A stretch of 36,498 bases of DNA from a virus. This document shows, piece by piece, positions 17,013-27,430 of the stretch. A program made the position numbers and the translations under genes. Under the pieces are notes generated by a model. The model was given only the letters and a program-made list of their open reading frames with translations. It was not told the DNA's origin and did no database searches. Location of the stretch: IMG/VR virus record IMGVR_UViG_3300023313_000019, positions 1-36,498 of that record, one strand, 5' to 3'. How positions within the stretch are numbered: position 1 is the stretch's first letter; each line of letters opens with the position of its first letter.

Positions 17013-17237
17013 ATGAAAGAATTATATAAATGATATATTAAATATATAAATGATAAATGATTAAAAAATAAAGTAATTGAAATCAAAGATAATACAAAAT
17101 GGAAGATAAGTAAGAAATGAAAGAAATATGCTAAATATGATAACTGATTAAATTTAATATTATTATTTGAAAATGATTATGTTATGATACAAGAAAGAGA
17201 AAAATATATGAAAGAAAAATGAGATTTAAGTTTTTAA
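17013..17237 (+). CDS. Small basic hypothetical protein before the tape measure, 74 aa
   Basis: The product begins MKELYKGYIKYINDKGLKNK and is rich in Lys and Tyr; all glycines are TGA. Its place between the probable chaperone and the tape measure is that of the second tail-assembly-chaperone frame in many siphophages, but here it is separated from the first by 560 bases and could not be joined by simple frameshifting. Confidence 0.65.
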
Positions 17238-17300
17238 TAGAATTTTGAAAAGTAACCTTTATAGATATAATGAATATATTATTATATAATACAATCAAAT

Positions 17301-19883
17301 ATGTCTGTTGAAAAAATACAAGCACAAATTATAGCAGAAGTTGATGACGCAAGTTTCCAAAGAGCAGGAGATAAAACAAAAGCATTTGCTAGAGATACTT
17401 GAAAAGAATTAGATAAGAGTATGTTATTTAAACTTCAATTAGATAAAGCAAATACTAAAATTCAATTAGATAATGCAAGGAAATTATTAAGACAAGCAAA
17501 AAAAGATTGAGATAAGGCATTAGAGTTAAAAATGACTTTAAAAACTCAAGCACTTCAAAGTAAATTAACAGAAGCAGGAAGAAAATTAAATAATTTTGTA
17601 AATACTGGTAATAAGAAATTATCAAGATTATGAAAACATTTTGAGAGTTTAAAGACAAATGTATGAGGATTAATAGGTAAATTATGACTAGTTGCTGTTG
17701 CTATGTGAGCTTTTAAGGCTTGAAGTTCTGCTATTGAGCTATGAGATAGACTAGAACAAGCTACAATTAGTTTTACTACTATGTTATGAAGTGCAAAGGA
17801 AGCTAAATCACTATTGCAAGATTTAGCTATTTTTGCTAGTAATACTCCTTTTGAGTTACTTTGATTGAGGGATACAGCAAAACAATTAATTGCTTTCTGA
17901 ATAGAAAATAAAAATATAATACCTACATTAAAGGCATTATGAGATGTTTCAGCTTGATTATCAGTACCTATTGAACAAGTAGCTTATGCTTATGGACAAG
18001 TAAAGGTTGCAGGTAGATTAATGGGGCAAGAATTAATGCAATTCACAAATGCAGGTGTCCCTCTTATTGCTGAATTATCAAAAAATCTTTGAGTAGCACA
18101 AAAGGATATTAAAAAAATGGTATCACAAGGTAAAATATGATTTGCAGATGTTCAACAAGCATTTAAAACAATGTCTAGTGAATGATGAAAATTTGCAAAT
18201 ATGATGGATAAACAAACTGAAACTTTAACCTGAAAATGGAGTAATCTACAAGATACAGCTGATATGATGCTGGAAAAAATAGGTACAGCTTTATTGCCTT
18301 TTGCTAAAAAAGCTGTTGATGCTATGGCTTTTGCTTTAGATTGGTTTGGAAAAATAATTTTATGATTAAGGTGAGTTTATGAATTAATGGTTTCTTGAAT
18401 AGTTCAAAGTATTTTTCATATTCAAAAGGCTTGGAATACTGTTATTACTAATGTACAAATACTATTTAATGGTTTTATCTGAACTTTTAGAGATTTTTGA
18501 GTAAATGTAGGTATTTTTGTTAGAAATACTGGTAAGGTGTTTTTATCTTTGCCACACTATATAGGTGTTGCACTTGATAAATGAATAACACAAATAGAAA
18601 GTTTCTTAAATAAAGCTAGTAATTGAATTAATGCTTTTGCTAAAAAACTATGATTTAAGTGAGATTTAGCTTGAAAAGTTAAATTAGGAAGAATATCTAG
18701 TGAAGATTGAGCTCCTACACTAGAAAAATTTAAAGATATAAATAGAAAAGCAGCAGCTTTAAAGAATTTAGAATTATTAAGAGAAAAAAAAGAGTATGAT
18801 AAAAGTAGAAATGATTTATTATCATCTGAAAAAAATAGATTAAGTAAAGAATTAATTGAGTTATGAAAAGCTAACGGAGTAGCAAAGAAACTTAATACAG
18901 AGATGATTATTAATAGAAATAATGCTACTAAATCAGTAAGTGAAACTCAAAAAGCAGCAGCAAAAGCTAAAAAAGAAGCAGATAAAGCAGAAATAGCTAG
19001 AATTAAAAAATATAATAAATATCTTGATGAAAAATCTAAAAAAGAAGAAAATAGAATTAAATCTATTGAAAAATGAAAAAGTCTAGTCAAATCTTTTTAT
19101 AATAATATAAATAGTGAGATAGATAAATCATCTGCTAAAATAGATAAGTTTAATACTTCTATTGAATGAAGTATGAATAAAATTAAAGATTTACAAAATG
19201 CTTTAGCAAATAATAAAAATGATACTGGAGTTGCATTGTTTCAAAGAAAATTAGATTTAGAAAAACAAATTAGAGATTTAGAGGATAGTAATAGATGAAT
19301 AGGTGTTACGGCTTGAAGATTTAAAAAAAGTACCTTACAACAGATTTGAACAGGTACTATTTGATGAATTAGTTGAAATGATTTATTAGCTTATAAAAAA
19401 TTAGTTGAAGAAAAGCAATTAATAGACCAAAATGCTAATCTAATTAGTGAAGAAAATAAAAAAGTAGCACAACAAAATGATACTGAAAAACTACTTGCAG
19501 AATTTACAGCAAAACAAGAAAAAATACAACAAGATATAAAAGATGAGCAAGATAAATTAAAAAGAACAGAAGAAAACAAGAATAAAGAGCAAGAAATATT
19601 AGCTCAATTAAATGAATATAGAACAAATCTAGAAACTACTTATACTAGTGTAGTGCAGGCAGAAGTACAAAAAAGAATATGAATATTAGAAAAAATGAGG
19701 CAAAAAGCTATTGAAACTGCAAATGCAATGGCTAAGGCTTGAATAACAACAAACCATAATACAACAAATAATAATGTAAATGTAAATCTAAAAGGTACTT
19801 GATTTAGTAATGTAGATGCACAAAATATAGGTAATACTTTAGTTCCACACTTAAATAATGCTGCTAAGTGAATAAATAATTAA
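17301..19883 (+). CDS. Tape measure protein
   Basis: This is the longest gene (860 residues), 47 bases past the tail-chaperone region. An N-terminal coiled coil leads to a hydrophobic GLIGKLGLVAVAMGAFKAG near residue 125. The conserved tape-measure domain follows, including FASNTPFELLGLRDTAKQL, GRLMGQELMQFTNAGVPLIA, KKMVSQGKIGFADVQQAFKT and the closing ETLTGKWSNLQD. A second hydrophobic region lies near residues 340-430. The rest is charged coiled coil, ending NVNVNLKGTGFSNVD. The protein fills the tube lumen, sets tail length and is ejected with the DNA. Most glycines are TGA. Confidence 0.93.
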
Positions 19884-19885
19884 TT

Positions 19886-20722
19886 ATGAATACAATAATA
19901 AACTCTTGAATAAATATATCTAATGCTCCGACTTGATTAACAAAATGAATTATACAATATAATAATATTGATTTAACTAATTTTGCTAATTGAAGTGGTT
20001 ATATGATACAAACTTGAAATGATTTAAGTTTGGATAATACTATTATACAAGAATATACTTCAAAAATAATAGATTGATGAACTGTTATAGATAAAAGATA
20101 TTGAAATAGGCATCTTAATTTGAATTTATTTATACAATGAACAAGTAATGCTGATTTAATATCTAAAATACAATATTTAAAACAAGAATTAAATGCTCCA
20201 AATGGTAAACTATATATTACTAGAAATGGAGTAGTTTATTCTTATGAAGCTACTTGTACAAATATTGTAGTACCTAGTTTTTCAGTAAATGACGATTTTG
20301 TAGAAAATATTAATCTTAATTTCTTATTAACAAGTCCTTATGCAATAATAGAAGAAGCAGTAAATTTACAAACACACGAAACAGCTAATTATTTTGCGAC
20401 TATTCAAAACGAATGAAATTATAAAGCATATCCAAAAATAATGCTAATATGAACTAGTTGATGTGCTATAACAGATATAAATATTGAAATAAAAAAATTA
20501 TGAGATACAACTGGAACAAGTATATTTATTGCACAACCTATTAATAATTGAGATGTAATGATAATAGATTATAATTTAAAAACAGTAACTTTAAATGGAG
20601 TAGAACAAGTTTTTGATGGTTTTTTAGCTCCTTTGCAAACTGGTTTTAATGTTATTACTTTTAGTTGTACTTGAACAGTTGCTCTTGATAGTAATATTTT
20701 ATATAATAAAACTTTCTTATAA
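19886..20722 (+). CDS. Distal tail protein (Dit-like)
   Basis: The gene lies directly after the tape measure, two bases past its stop. The N-terminal half has the pattern of Dit-type tail components: a beta-strand-rich start, then KIIDGGTVIDKRYGNRHLNL and a DLISKIQYLKQELNAPNGKL stretch. The C-terminal half, SPYAIIEEAVNLQTHETANY then GNYKAYPKIMLIG, resembles the galectin-like second domain. Hexamers form the adaptor between tube and tail tip. The one-base overlap with the next gene indicates coupling. Confidence 0.78.
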
Positions 20723-21756
20723 TGGAATTACAATTAAAATTATATGATTTTAAATGAGTATTTAAAAAACAAATAAACCCAAAAGATGTGTTTAGTGATA
20801 TAGCTTTTCAAGAACAAACTAATTGATGACAATGAGATATTGGTATTGTGGTAAAATGATTATTAAATGATTATAAAGTATCTGATATAATTGAAATAAA
20901 AGATAGTATAAACGGGGCTAGATATACTTGAATACTTGAAAGTATAAAAGTGGTAGAATTTGAAAGTTGAACTACCTTAGAACTTAAATTTTTAGGTGTA
21001 TTTACTGCCTTGAATGATTTAATATTCAAAAGTTGATGATTAAAAACATTTACTGCTACTTGAACACCTTGAAATTTAATAAAACAAGTAATAGATAGTT
21101 TTAATGCTGAATATTGAACTATACAAGATACACAAATTTTACAAACTAATCTAATTAGATATACTTGAACAAGTATAGATGTAACCTGAACAAGTGTAAA
21201 TATAGATTTTGCTAATGATAATTGCTTAAGTGCTATAAATAAAATAATAAAGAATACCCCTTTTATATATTATATATGAGTTGATTGAATTATTACTGTT
21301 ATAAATAAAGTAAATGCTATTGTTAAAACAGTAACTTTTGAAAAAGAAATATTATCTATAACAAGAGAAATAAGTAAAAAAGATTTATCAAATAAATATT
21401 ATCTTACTTGATGAACTTGAATAACAGAAAAAGTGTATCAAAATACTACTTCTCAAACTACTTTATGAATAAAAGAAAAAGTTTCTTCAGATAGTAATAT
21501 ATTAGATGTGGCTACACAAGATTTGAAAGGTAATGAATATATAACAGAAAATTATTTAGAAGATAATATTGTAGTTATAAAAATAAAGCCTAATAGTGTA
21601 AGCTTAATACCGTTAAATAAAATAACTACTTTAAATTCTAGAAATAATATAAGTGATGAGCCTATAACAAAAATAAGGTATCAAAAAGAGTTTACAGAGA
21701 TATATTTATGAAATTTTATATCTTTATGAAAAATAGTACAACAAAAACAATTGTAA
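20722..21756 (+). CDS. Tail-tip hub / tail-associated structural protein, 344 aa
   Basis: The protein follows Dit, where the Tal/gp27-like hub is expected. It begins MELQLKLYDFKGVFKKQINP and has FQEQTNGGQGDIGIVVKGLL and GARYTGILESIKVVEFESGT, the turn-rich strands of the hub N-terminal domain. The conserved-type NDNCLSAINKIIKNTPFIYY precedes a beta-rich end. No peptidase motif or long C-terminal helix is visible, and 344 residues is short for the family, so it would be a bare hub. Confidence 0.68.
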
Positions 21757-21781
21757 AAGGTAAATAAAAATGTAATATAAT
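21751..21781 (+). promoter_or_regulatory. Candidate late regulatory element before the glycine-rich adhesin
   Basis: TTGTAAAAGGTAA (21751-21763) is the third copy of the motif at 10558 and 15122; here it begins inside the last codons of the hub gene. TATAAT follows at 21776-21781 with a 19-base gap. The next start codon is at 21806. Confidence 0.42.
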
Positions 21782-21805
21782 ATTAATTATTAATAATAAA
21801 ATACT

Positions 21806-23398
21806 ATGGTTTATACTAAAAAAAATAGTGAAAATAATGCAGAATGTGGATTATCTATTGCTTTAACTACTTCTAGTTTAGTAATGTTTGCAAGTGGTAA
21901 TTTTGATAGATTTTCTACTTCAGATTTTGTTGTTGAGGTATCAACTTTTGACAGTGCAGGAAATGTTACTGCTAGAGAGAATATGTTTATTACTTCTAGA
22001 AGCTGAAATCAATTCAATATATGAACTAGGGCTTATGAGGCAGTGCCTATTGATGATACACAAACTACAAATATTCAACAAGCACTTGCTTTTTGAACTA
22101 CTAATACAGTAATAAAACAAGTTATTTCTAAAATTCTACTTGATGAAATACAAGATGAATTAATTAATCTTTGAAAATGACAATCAGTCTATTCTGCTTC
22201 ATCTACTTGAAATGATAGTTATTCAATAACAATTCCAAATATAACAAATTATATTGATTGAGAAATATTTAGATTTAAAGCAGATGTAGCAAATATATGA
22301 CCTGCTACTTTAAATGTAAATGGTATGTGAGCAATTCCATTAAAAAAATTACAATGAACAGTTGATTTAGATGATAACGATGTACAGGCAAATTGAATAG
22401 TTACAGCAGTTTATAATTCTACTTGACCAGTTTTCCAGTTTACTTGACAGAATTGAGCTTTGCCTGTATTATGATGAGTTTCATTATATTGAAATTGAAA
22501 CTTATGAGCATTGGTGGTTAGTTGAACAACAAATATTAATACTAATACTATATATCAGTATACTGATTTAACTATTAATAATTGAGCATTCTTAAAATCA
22601 TTATCTACTAGTTGAAATATTTATATTAAAGTTGCTTGAATATTAACTGTAAATTGAGTAATAGATATGTCTTGAATTAATTGAAGTTCTGTATTTCAAA
22701 ATTCACTTGGATTATCTTGACAATTTTGAACTCATTGAAGTTGATGAGCTTGAGCAAATGGGTGAGCTTGAGCTTATTGATGAGCTTGATGAGCTTGATG
22801 AGCTTGAAGTGCTTTATGATATGGTTGATGAGGTTGATGATGAGGTGGACAATGAGCTTGATGAGCAGGGTGAATAGGTTGAACTCCTTGATGAATTTGA
22901 TGAGCTTGATGAGCTCCATCGTGAACTTGAACTGGTTGAGGTATTTCTGCTTGATGAGGTTGATGAGGTTGAGCTAATTTTGGGTGATGATGATGGAACC
23001 CTTGAGTGGCTTGATGAAATGCTTATTGAAATGCTTGAGCAAATGCTTTAGTAACATCTATTTGAACTTGAGGTTGAGCAGGGTGATTACCATCTACTTC
23101 TAGTCCATTAATTTATATAGAAGCTAAAACTATTGTATGAAATTGACAGATTATAGCTAATTGATGAGCTTGATGAGCAGGGTGATTATGATGAGCAGTT
23201 TTTAGTCTAAATTGACAATGATGAGCTGGTTGAGGTTGATGATGAGCTGGTTGAGGTTCTGTGATTATGATAAATAATGTAAATAATTTCACTTGAAGCA
23301 TAAGTGTAGCTTGATGAGCAGGGTGAACTTGATGAAATCCTTGATGAGCTTGAACAAGTTGAACTACACAATTGTTATTAGACTCTAATTTATTATAA
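21806..23398 (+). CDS. Glycine-rich tail fibre/adhesin
   Basis: The 530-residue protein has about 286 residues of ordinary beta-rich fibre sequence, with a C-terminal part of that region reading SLSTSGNIYIKVAGILTVNG. From about residue 290 to the end it is extremely rich in glycine (GAGGAGGAGSALGYGGGGGG and similar runs mixed with Ala, Asn, Pro, Thr). Roughly 105 codons are TGA and about 20 are GGN, so under the standard code nothing but fragments would remain. Glycine-rich domains of this sort form packed polyglycine helices in phage receptor-binding adhesins, the likely role here at the tail tip. Frame is unbroken to TAA. Confidence 0.85.
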
Positions 23399-23405
23399 AA
23401 ATATT

Positions 23406-23774
23406 ATGAAACTAGATAAAAAAACATTAACAGAAGAACAACAAGCTCTTGAAAAAGAGTTTGGAGTTTCTTATTACATAACTAAAGATAAAAAGTTATG
23501 ATTAAAAACGAATAAAAAATATGATGCTTTTGTTTTAAAAAATCAAAAAAAATATGAAATAGATAAACTTGCAACTTTATCTGACCAACTAAATTTACTA
23601 GCTGTAAATCTAAATCTAGTAATAGATGAAGTTTGAAAAACTAATCCAATAATTTTAACTAATCCAAATGTAGTACAAGGTAAGAAAATATTACTCTGAA
23701 TACAAGACATTCTTGCTTGAAAGAAAAAAGCTATACCCAAACCAACTACTACAAAAAAAACTACTATCATATAA
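23406..23774 (+). CDS. Hypothetical tail-associated protein, 122 aa
   Basis: The product begins MKLDKKTLTEEQQALEKEFG and has a helix DKLATLSDQLNLLAVNLNLV followed by a Pro/Thr/Lys-rich tail. It follows the adhesin by seven bases and ends just before a terminator. It may be an adhesin chaperone or tip protein; no family is recognised. Confidence 0.72.
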
Positions 23775-23778
23775 AACT

Positions 23779-23809
23779 AAATAATACACTTGGAAAAGGT
23801 GTATTATTT
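23779..23809 (+). terminator. Intrinsic terminator after the adhesin genes
   Basis: A perfect 11-bp stem AAATAATACAC/GTGTATTATTT (23779-23789 with 23799-23809) around TTGGAAAAG, followed by TGTTTAT. The T tract is interrupted, so efficiency is uncertain, but the stem is among the longest in the genome. Confidence 0.72.
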
Positions 23810-23854
23810 GTTTATACTGAAAGAAGTTATATTTATATGACTAACTAATTAAAA

Positions 23855-24151
23855 ATGCTAATAACAGTAACTACAACAAGTAAGAATTTACTAGAAATTT
23901 TAACTCCTACTCAAAAGGCGAGTATGGATAAAACAAAATTTTCTACAAGTAGAGAAGTATGATATTATAGTGTTTTAATACAAAATTTAGGTAATACAGA
24001 GATTTATTTAGATTTTTGAACTCCAGCTTTAGTTACTGAATGAATACAGATATGAGTTTGAGAGATTTTTACTTTTACTGGAGTGTTGTTAGAACAATGT
24101 TTTTTAATTGCTCCAACAGCAAATAACAATATTCGTATAACTTCAAATTAA
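23855..24151 (+). CDS. Small beta-rich tail protein, 98 aa
   Basis: The sequence (MLITVTTTSKNLLEILTPTQ; then EVGYYSVLIQNLGNTEIYLD and GEIFTFTGVLLEQCFLIA) has the alternating pattern of a small beta-sandwich such as tail-tip decoration or receptor-binding modules. The ending APTANNNIRITSN is common in such folds. It overlaps nothing and is one base from the next gene. Confidence 0.7.
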
Positions 24152-24152
24152 T

Positions 24153-24404
24153 ATGGCTTTAAACTTGATAACTAAGGGTACTTGATGAGGTATTCAAGCA
24201 GGAGATGAAATAATTACAGTTGTAAATACTTCGAATAAAACAATTACATTACTACATACTCCTATTGCTAATTGAATGATAATTAATATTAATTGATTGA
24301 TACAAGATGTTTTAGAATATAATATATTATGAAATACAATTACATTATGAAATAATATTATTCTGAATATATGAGATATAATAACAGTTAAATATTTTTA
24401 TTAG
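24153..24404 (+). CDS. Small beta-rich tail protein, 83 aa
   Basis: The product reads MALNLITKGTGGIQAGDEII and ends NIILNIGDIITVKYFY, with seven TGA glycines. The closing segment resembles the end of the 24445 fibre (GDEIYVDYNY), hinting at a shared small domain. The stop is TAG at 24402, just before the left inverted repeat. Confidence 0.68.
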
Positions 24405-24405
24405 T

Positions 24406-24422
24406 ATAATACTACCCTTAAT
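24406..24422. repeat. Left arm of 17-bp inverted repeat flanking the fibre gene
   Basis: ATAATACTACCCTTAAT is the exact reverse complement of 25397-25413, 975 bases away. The two arms enclose only the fibre gene at 24445-25383. See the right arm and the finding for interpretations. Confidence 0.85.
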
Positions 24423-24444
24423 GATATTCCTTAACTAAACGATT

Positions 24445-25383
24445 ATGGCTCAATTACAAATTAGAGGTAATACTCAAATAAAAATCGGTACAGTTACTGC
24501 TGATAGACTAGCATTTAACCCAGCTACACAAGTTGAATTAGATGCTGTTGTTAATGGAGTAATAGCTACTAACACTGCAAATATTGCTACTAATACTGGT
24601 AATATCTCTGCTAATACAACAGCTATTGCCTCTGCTAATACAGCTATCGGTGTAAATACTACTGATATAGCAACTAACTTGGCTTCAATAAATACTTTGA
24701 ATACAAATGTTGCTTCAAATACAGCTGCTATTGCTGTAAACACAACTGATATAGCAACTAATGCTACTGCTATTGCTGCTAACTTAGGTAGTTCAATGCA
24801 AAAAGCTGCTAACTTAGGTGATGTTGTTGATGTTGTTGCTGCTAGAACTAATCTAGGTGTTGACAGTTCTACTACTGTTGATACAAAGATTAACAATGCA
24901 GGACTTGCATTAGGTTCAAACTACTCTGTAGCTGATATTGCTGCAAGAGATGCTCTAACTGGACTAACTGTTTGAGATAATGTATTCGTTACTGCATCTA
25001 CAGGTGGTACTTGGGAAACTTTTAAAGTTACTTCAGTATGACCAGTTGTATTCCAATCTATTATGACTGAAGCTTTATATGCTAATGCTAATTCAGCTGC
25101 AAGTATAAAAGCTAGTTATGAAAGCAATCCTAATACAAACGCATTTACAGATGCTGATGTTGCTACTTTAGCTGCATTAGGTACTGTTAATTCTATTTAT
25201 GGTGAACAAGTAACAGTTGCTCCTGCAACTAATACTGTAACTTTAGCTAATGTACCTACATTAATTAAAGGTGTTTACTTAAATGGTTTAAGAACTAAAT
25301 ATTACACTTCTGCTGGAGCTGTTATAACAATGACAGATTTATTAGAAGCTGGTGATGAAATATATGTAGACTACAACTACTAA
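24445..25383 (+). CDS. Tail fibre-like protein with repeated ANT/TN units, 312 aa
   Basis: Residues 35-120 are a tandem array of 7-residue-type units (IATNTANIATNTGNIS and onward, with NTTDIATN twice), typical of trimeric fibre shafts. Then comes MQKAANLGDVVDVVAARTNL, a junction motif very common in phage tail fibres. The C-terminal part is a small beta domain ending GDEIYVDYNY. Two in-frame TGA codons (near residues 177 and 202) must be read through. Nineteen of 21 glycines are GGN, unlike the neighbouring genes. The gene is bracketed by a perfect 17-bp inverted repeat. It may be a high-copy fibre or a laterally acquired one. Confidence 0.85.
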
Positions 25384-25396
25384 AATGTAAATTAAA

Positions 25397-25413
25397 ATTA
25401 AGGGTAGTATTAT
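25397..25413. repeat. Right arm of 17-bp inverted repeat flanking the fibre gene
   Basis: ATTAAGGGTAGTATTAT matches the reverse complement of 24406-24422 exactly. It contains the only purine-rich ribosome-binding-like sequence (AAGGG) of the next gene and reaches its start codon at 25412. Pairing with the left arm in an RNA spanning both would therefore hide that start. Confidence 0.85.
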
Positions 25414-25714
25414 GTTAATAAATTGAAAAAATATAACTAGCACAGCTAGATTATTAAAAATAGCACGAGAATGAAAAATGAATATTATAGTTAAATGATT
25501 ATTGATGTTTAAAACATTATCAGATAATTATAATAAGAGTAAAGTTAAATGGATATGAAATCCATTAAGATGATTAAAATGAGATATAGCTATATATAGA
25601 GCTGATACATTTACAGAGTCTGAAGTTAAGAGGATAAACAGATATTTAAAAAATAATCCTCATTGAAAAGTATATTATAATTCTTTATGAATAAATGAAA
25701 TTTTAGAAACTTAA
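25412..25714 (+). CDS. Hypothetical protein, 100 aa
   Basis: The product begins MLINGKNITSTARLLKIARE and is basic, with a C-terminal FTESEVKRINRYLKNNPHGK. Glycines are all TGA, in sharp contrast to the upstream fibre gene. Its AAGGG ribosome-binding-like sequence lies inside the right inverted repeat. Function unknown. Confidence 0.7.
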
Positions 25715-25723
25715 TAAGTAATT

Positions 25724-25993
25724 ATGTGAATGAATATTAAATGAACTCAAATACGAGACAATACAGTACAGTCTGTAGACATACAAGATTGAACTATAAG
25801 GTTAGTTGACTTGCATCCTGAAGTAATAAATGCGATGTGAAATTGATGAACTGCCATTGTAATAGACGAGTGAATAGATATACACTTCACTTGAAGTAAG
25901 TTAATAAAACAATATAAACAATATATAGTATACTGAGTATTCGAGGTTGAATGAGAACTTCAAATAGAATGAACTCTTATTTTAGAAAAATAA
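25724..25993 (+). CDS. Small tail fibre-related protein, 89 aa
   Basis: The start ATG is followed at once by a TGA glycine. The N-terminal repeat GTQIRDNTVQSVDIQDGTIR resembles motifs in phage fibre proteins in which 'I.d.TV.s.DI.dgti' units form short beta-helical turns. The second half is a strand-rich module (GVFEVEGELQIEGTLILEK). It is probably part of the tail-tip or fibre complex. Confidence 0.72.
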
Positions 25994-26003
25994 CAATTAA
26001 ATT

Positions 26004-26540
26004 ATGAGCTTAATAAGATTAACTAAATGAACTGCACCTACAATTAATCCACCTACTTGAAAAGTGTTTGTATGAGTAGATACTATGTGACCATATAGTT
26101 TAGATGATACTGGTACTAAAACATATTTATGAGTTACACAACCTACTAATATATATGGTACTGAATTTCATTTATTTGAAAGTAATGTAAAAACAAATAG
26201 TACATCTAAAATAACTAAGATTAATTGAACTACTTGAATATTGCCAGTATGAAAATATAAGATAACAATATCTTATAACTGGTTTTATGAAGATAAAGAT
26301 ACAAACTTTATATCATACTTTAAATTTTGATGAGTAAATGTATGAGAATGAAGTAGTGATATAATACACAGTCAAAGACCTAGAGATAAGAAAACAAATC
26401 AAGCATATTGATTTGAAAAGACTTTTTATGTAGATGTAACTACATCTTGAACTAAGTCAGTATCATTAGATTTTATGCCTGAAGATATTATAAATGCTTG
26501 TATGTGGAATGCAAACATTGAAATAATTAGAGTTTCTTAA
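26004..26540 (+). CDS. Probable tail fibre/receptor-binding protein, 178 aa
   Basis: A beta-rich protein: MSLIRLTKGTAPTINPPTGK, then VFVGVDTMGPYSLDDTGTKT, which looks like the short structural head seen in tail-fibre modules. A jelly-roll-like pattern follows (GILPVGKYKITISYNWFYED; DVTTSGTKSVSLDFMPEDII). It lies at the end of the tail-fibre block. A carbohydrate-binding role is inferred from position and fold type only. Confidence 0.68.
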
Positions 26541-26550
26541 TAAAATAATT

Positions 26551-27144
26551 ATGTTATTAGCTTGAAAAAAACCTAGAGAAGCATTAGTATTTAATTACTT
26601 AAATGATTGACAGCATCCTGAATTTACTGATTTTTGTTTACTATGATTAGATAAAAGAGATTGGGAGATACATAAATGAAGAAGAGTTGTTAGATATTAT
26701 TATGAAGTACCTGAAGATGCTACTGATGTACCTAGACCAGTTATTAAAGACCATTATAAATATGTAATGAATTGACACGAAATAGTATCATATATTAGAG
26801 ATTTAGAATGGTTAGATAAGAATTGATTACCAGTATATGAAAAGATTGTTAGATGAAATTCTAATTTATGATGAATAACTGCATTAAATAAAATGATAAG
26901 AGATAATCAATTTAATGTACTTAGAGAGCTTTGAAAATGAACACCTAATGAACCATATGTAAAAATGCTTATGGAGTACTATAAGCAAGATATAGTTGAT
27001 TATATAAGTATGTGATGAACTTGATTATTAGATAAGATAAATGCAGAAACAGACCCAACAATACTTGCTATACTATGATGACCTACAACAGACCCACTGT
27101 TTGCAACAGTTAAAGATGCAATAATTTACCAAATAACAGAATAA
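26551..27144 (+). CDS. Hypothetical protein, 197 aa
   Basis: The sequence is rich in Asp, Tyr and Trp (CLLGLDKRDWEIHKGRRVVR; SYIRDLEWLDKNGLPVYEKI) with a final acidic/hydrophobic part. No family is recognised. It stands between fibre genes and the membrane proteins and could be a fibre chaperone, a tail component or the first lysis-region protein. Confidence 0.72.
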
Positions 27145-27148
27145 GGAG

Positions 27149-27430
27149 ATGCTTTATATTTGACTTTGAATAGGATTAGTCTTATGATTAATCCTGTGAT
27201 ACATAATCTGAAAAAAGAATGTTAATTTAGCTCTAATGAAATTTGTATACATTGAAAAATTTGTATGAATAATAGTTATACTAGCTTGGGCATATATGAA
27301 TATACAACAAATACCAATCTCACAGACATTCGACTATGTAAGTGCAGGTATATTATTCCACCTAATGGGCTTAGACTTATGAACTTTACTTAATAAATAT
27401 AAATGACAAGATGTCAAAAAGGATAATTAA
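27149..27430 (+). CDS. Small membrane protein, holin candidate, 93 aa
   Basis: Three hydrophobic segments are visible: LGIGLVLGLILGYIIGK at the N-terminus, FVGIIVILAWAYM in the middle, and VSAGILFHLMGLDLGTLL near the end. A charged tail follows (KYKGQDVKKDN). The layout fits a class I holin. A perfect AAGGAG lies at 27143-27148 but abuts the ATG with no spacer; an in-frame ATG at 27236 would give a 64-residue form with two segments, the classic dual-start arrangement, which I cannot confirm. The 3' end overlaps the next gene by 20 bases. Confidence 0.68.

Noticed and set aside
22740-22930. Tandem TGATGAGCT repeats as a non-coding repeat array
   Set aside because: The period is a multiple of three and in frame with the adhesin, encoding Gly-Gly-Ala; it is coding sequence.
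21806-23398. Gene remnant or pseudogene full of TGA stops
   Set aside because: With TGA as glycine the frame is open for 530 codons and the product makes sense; neighbours need the same code.
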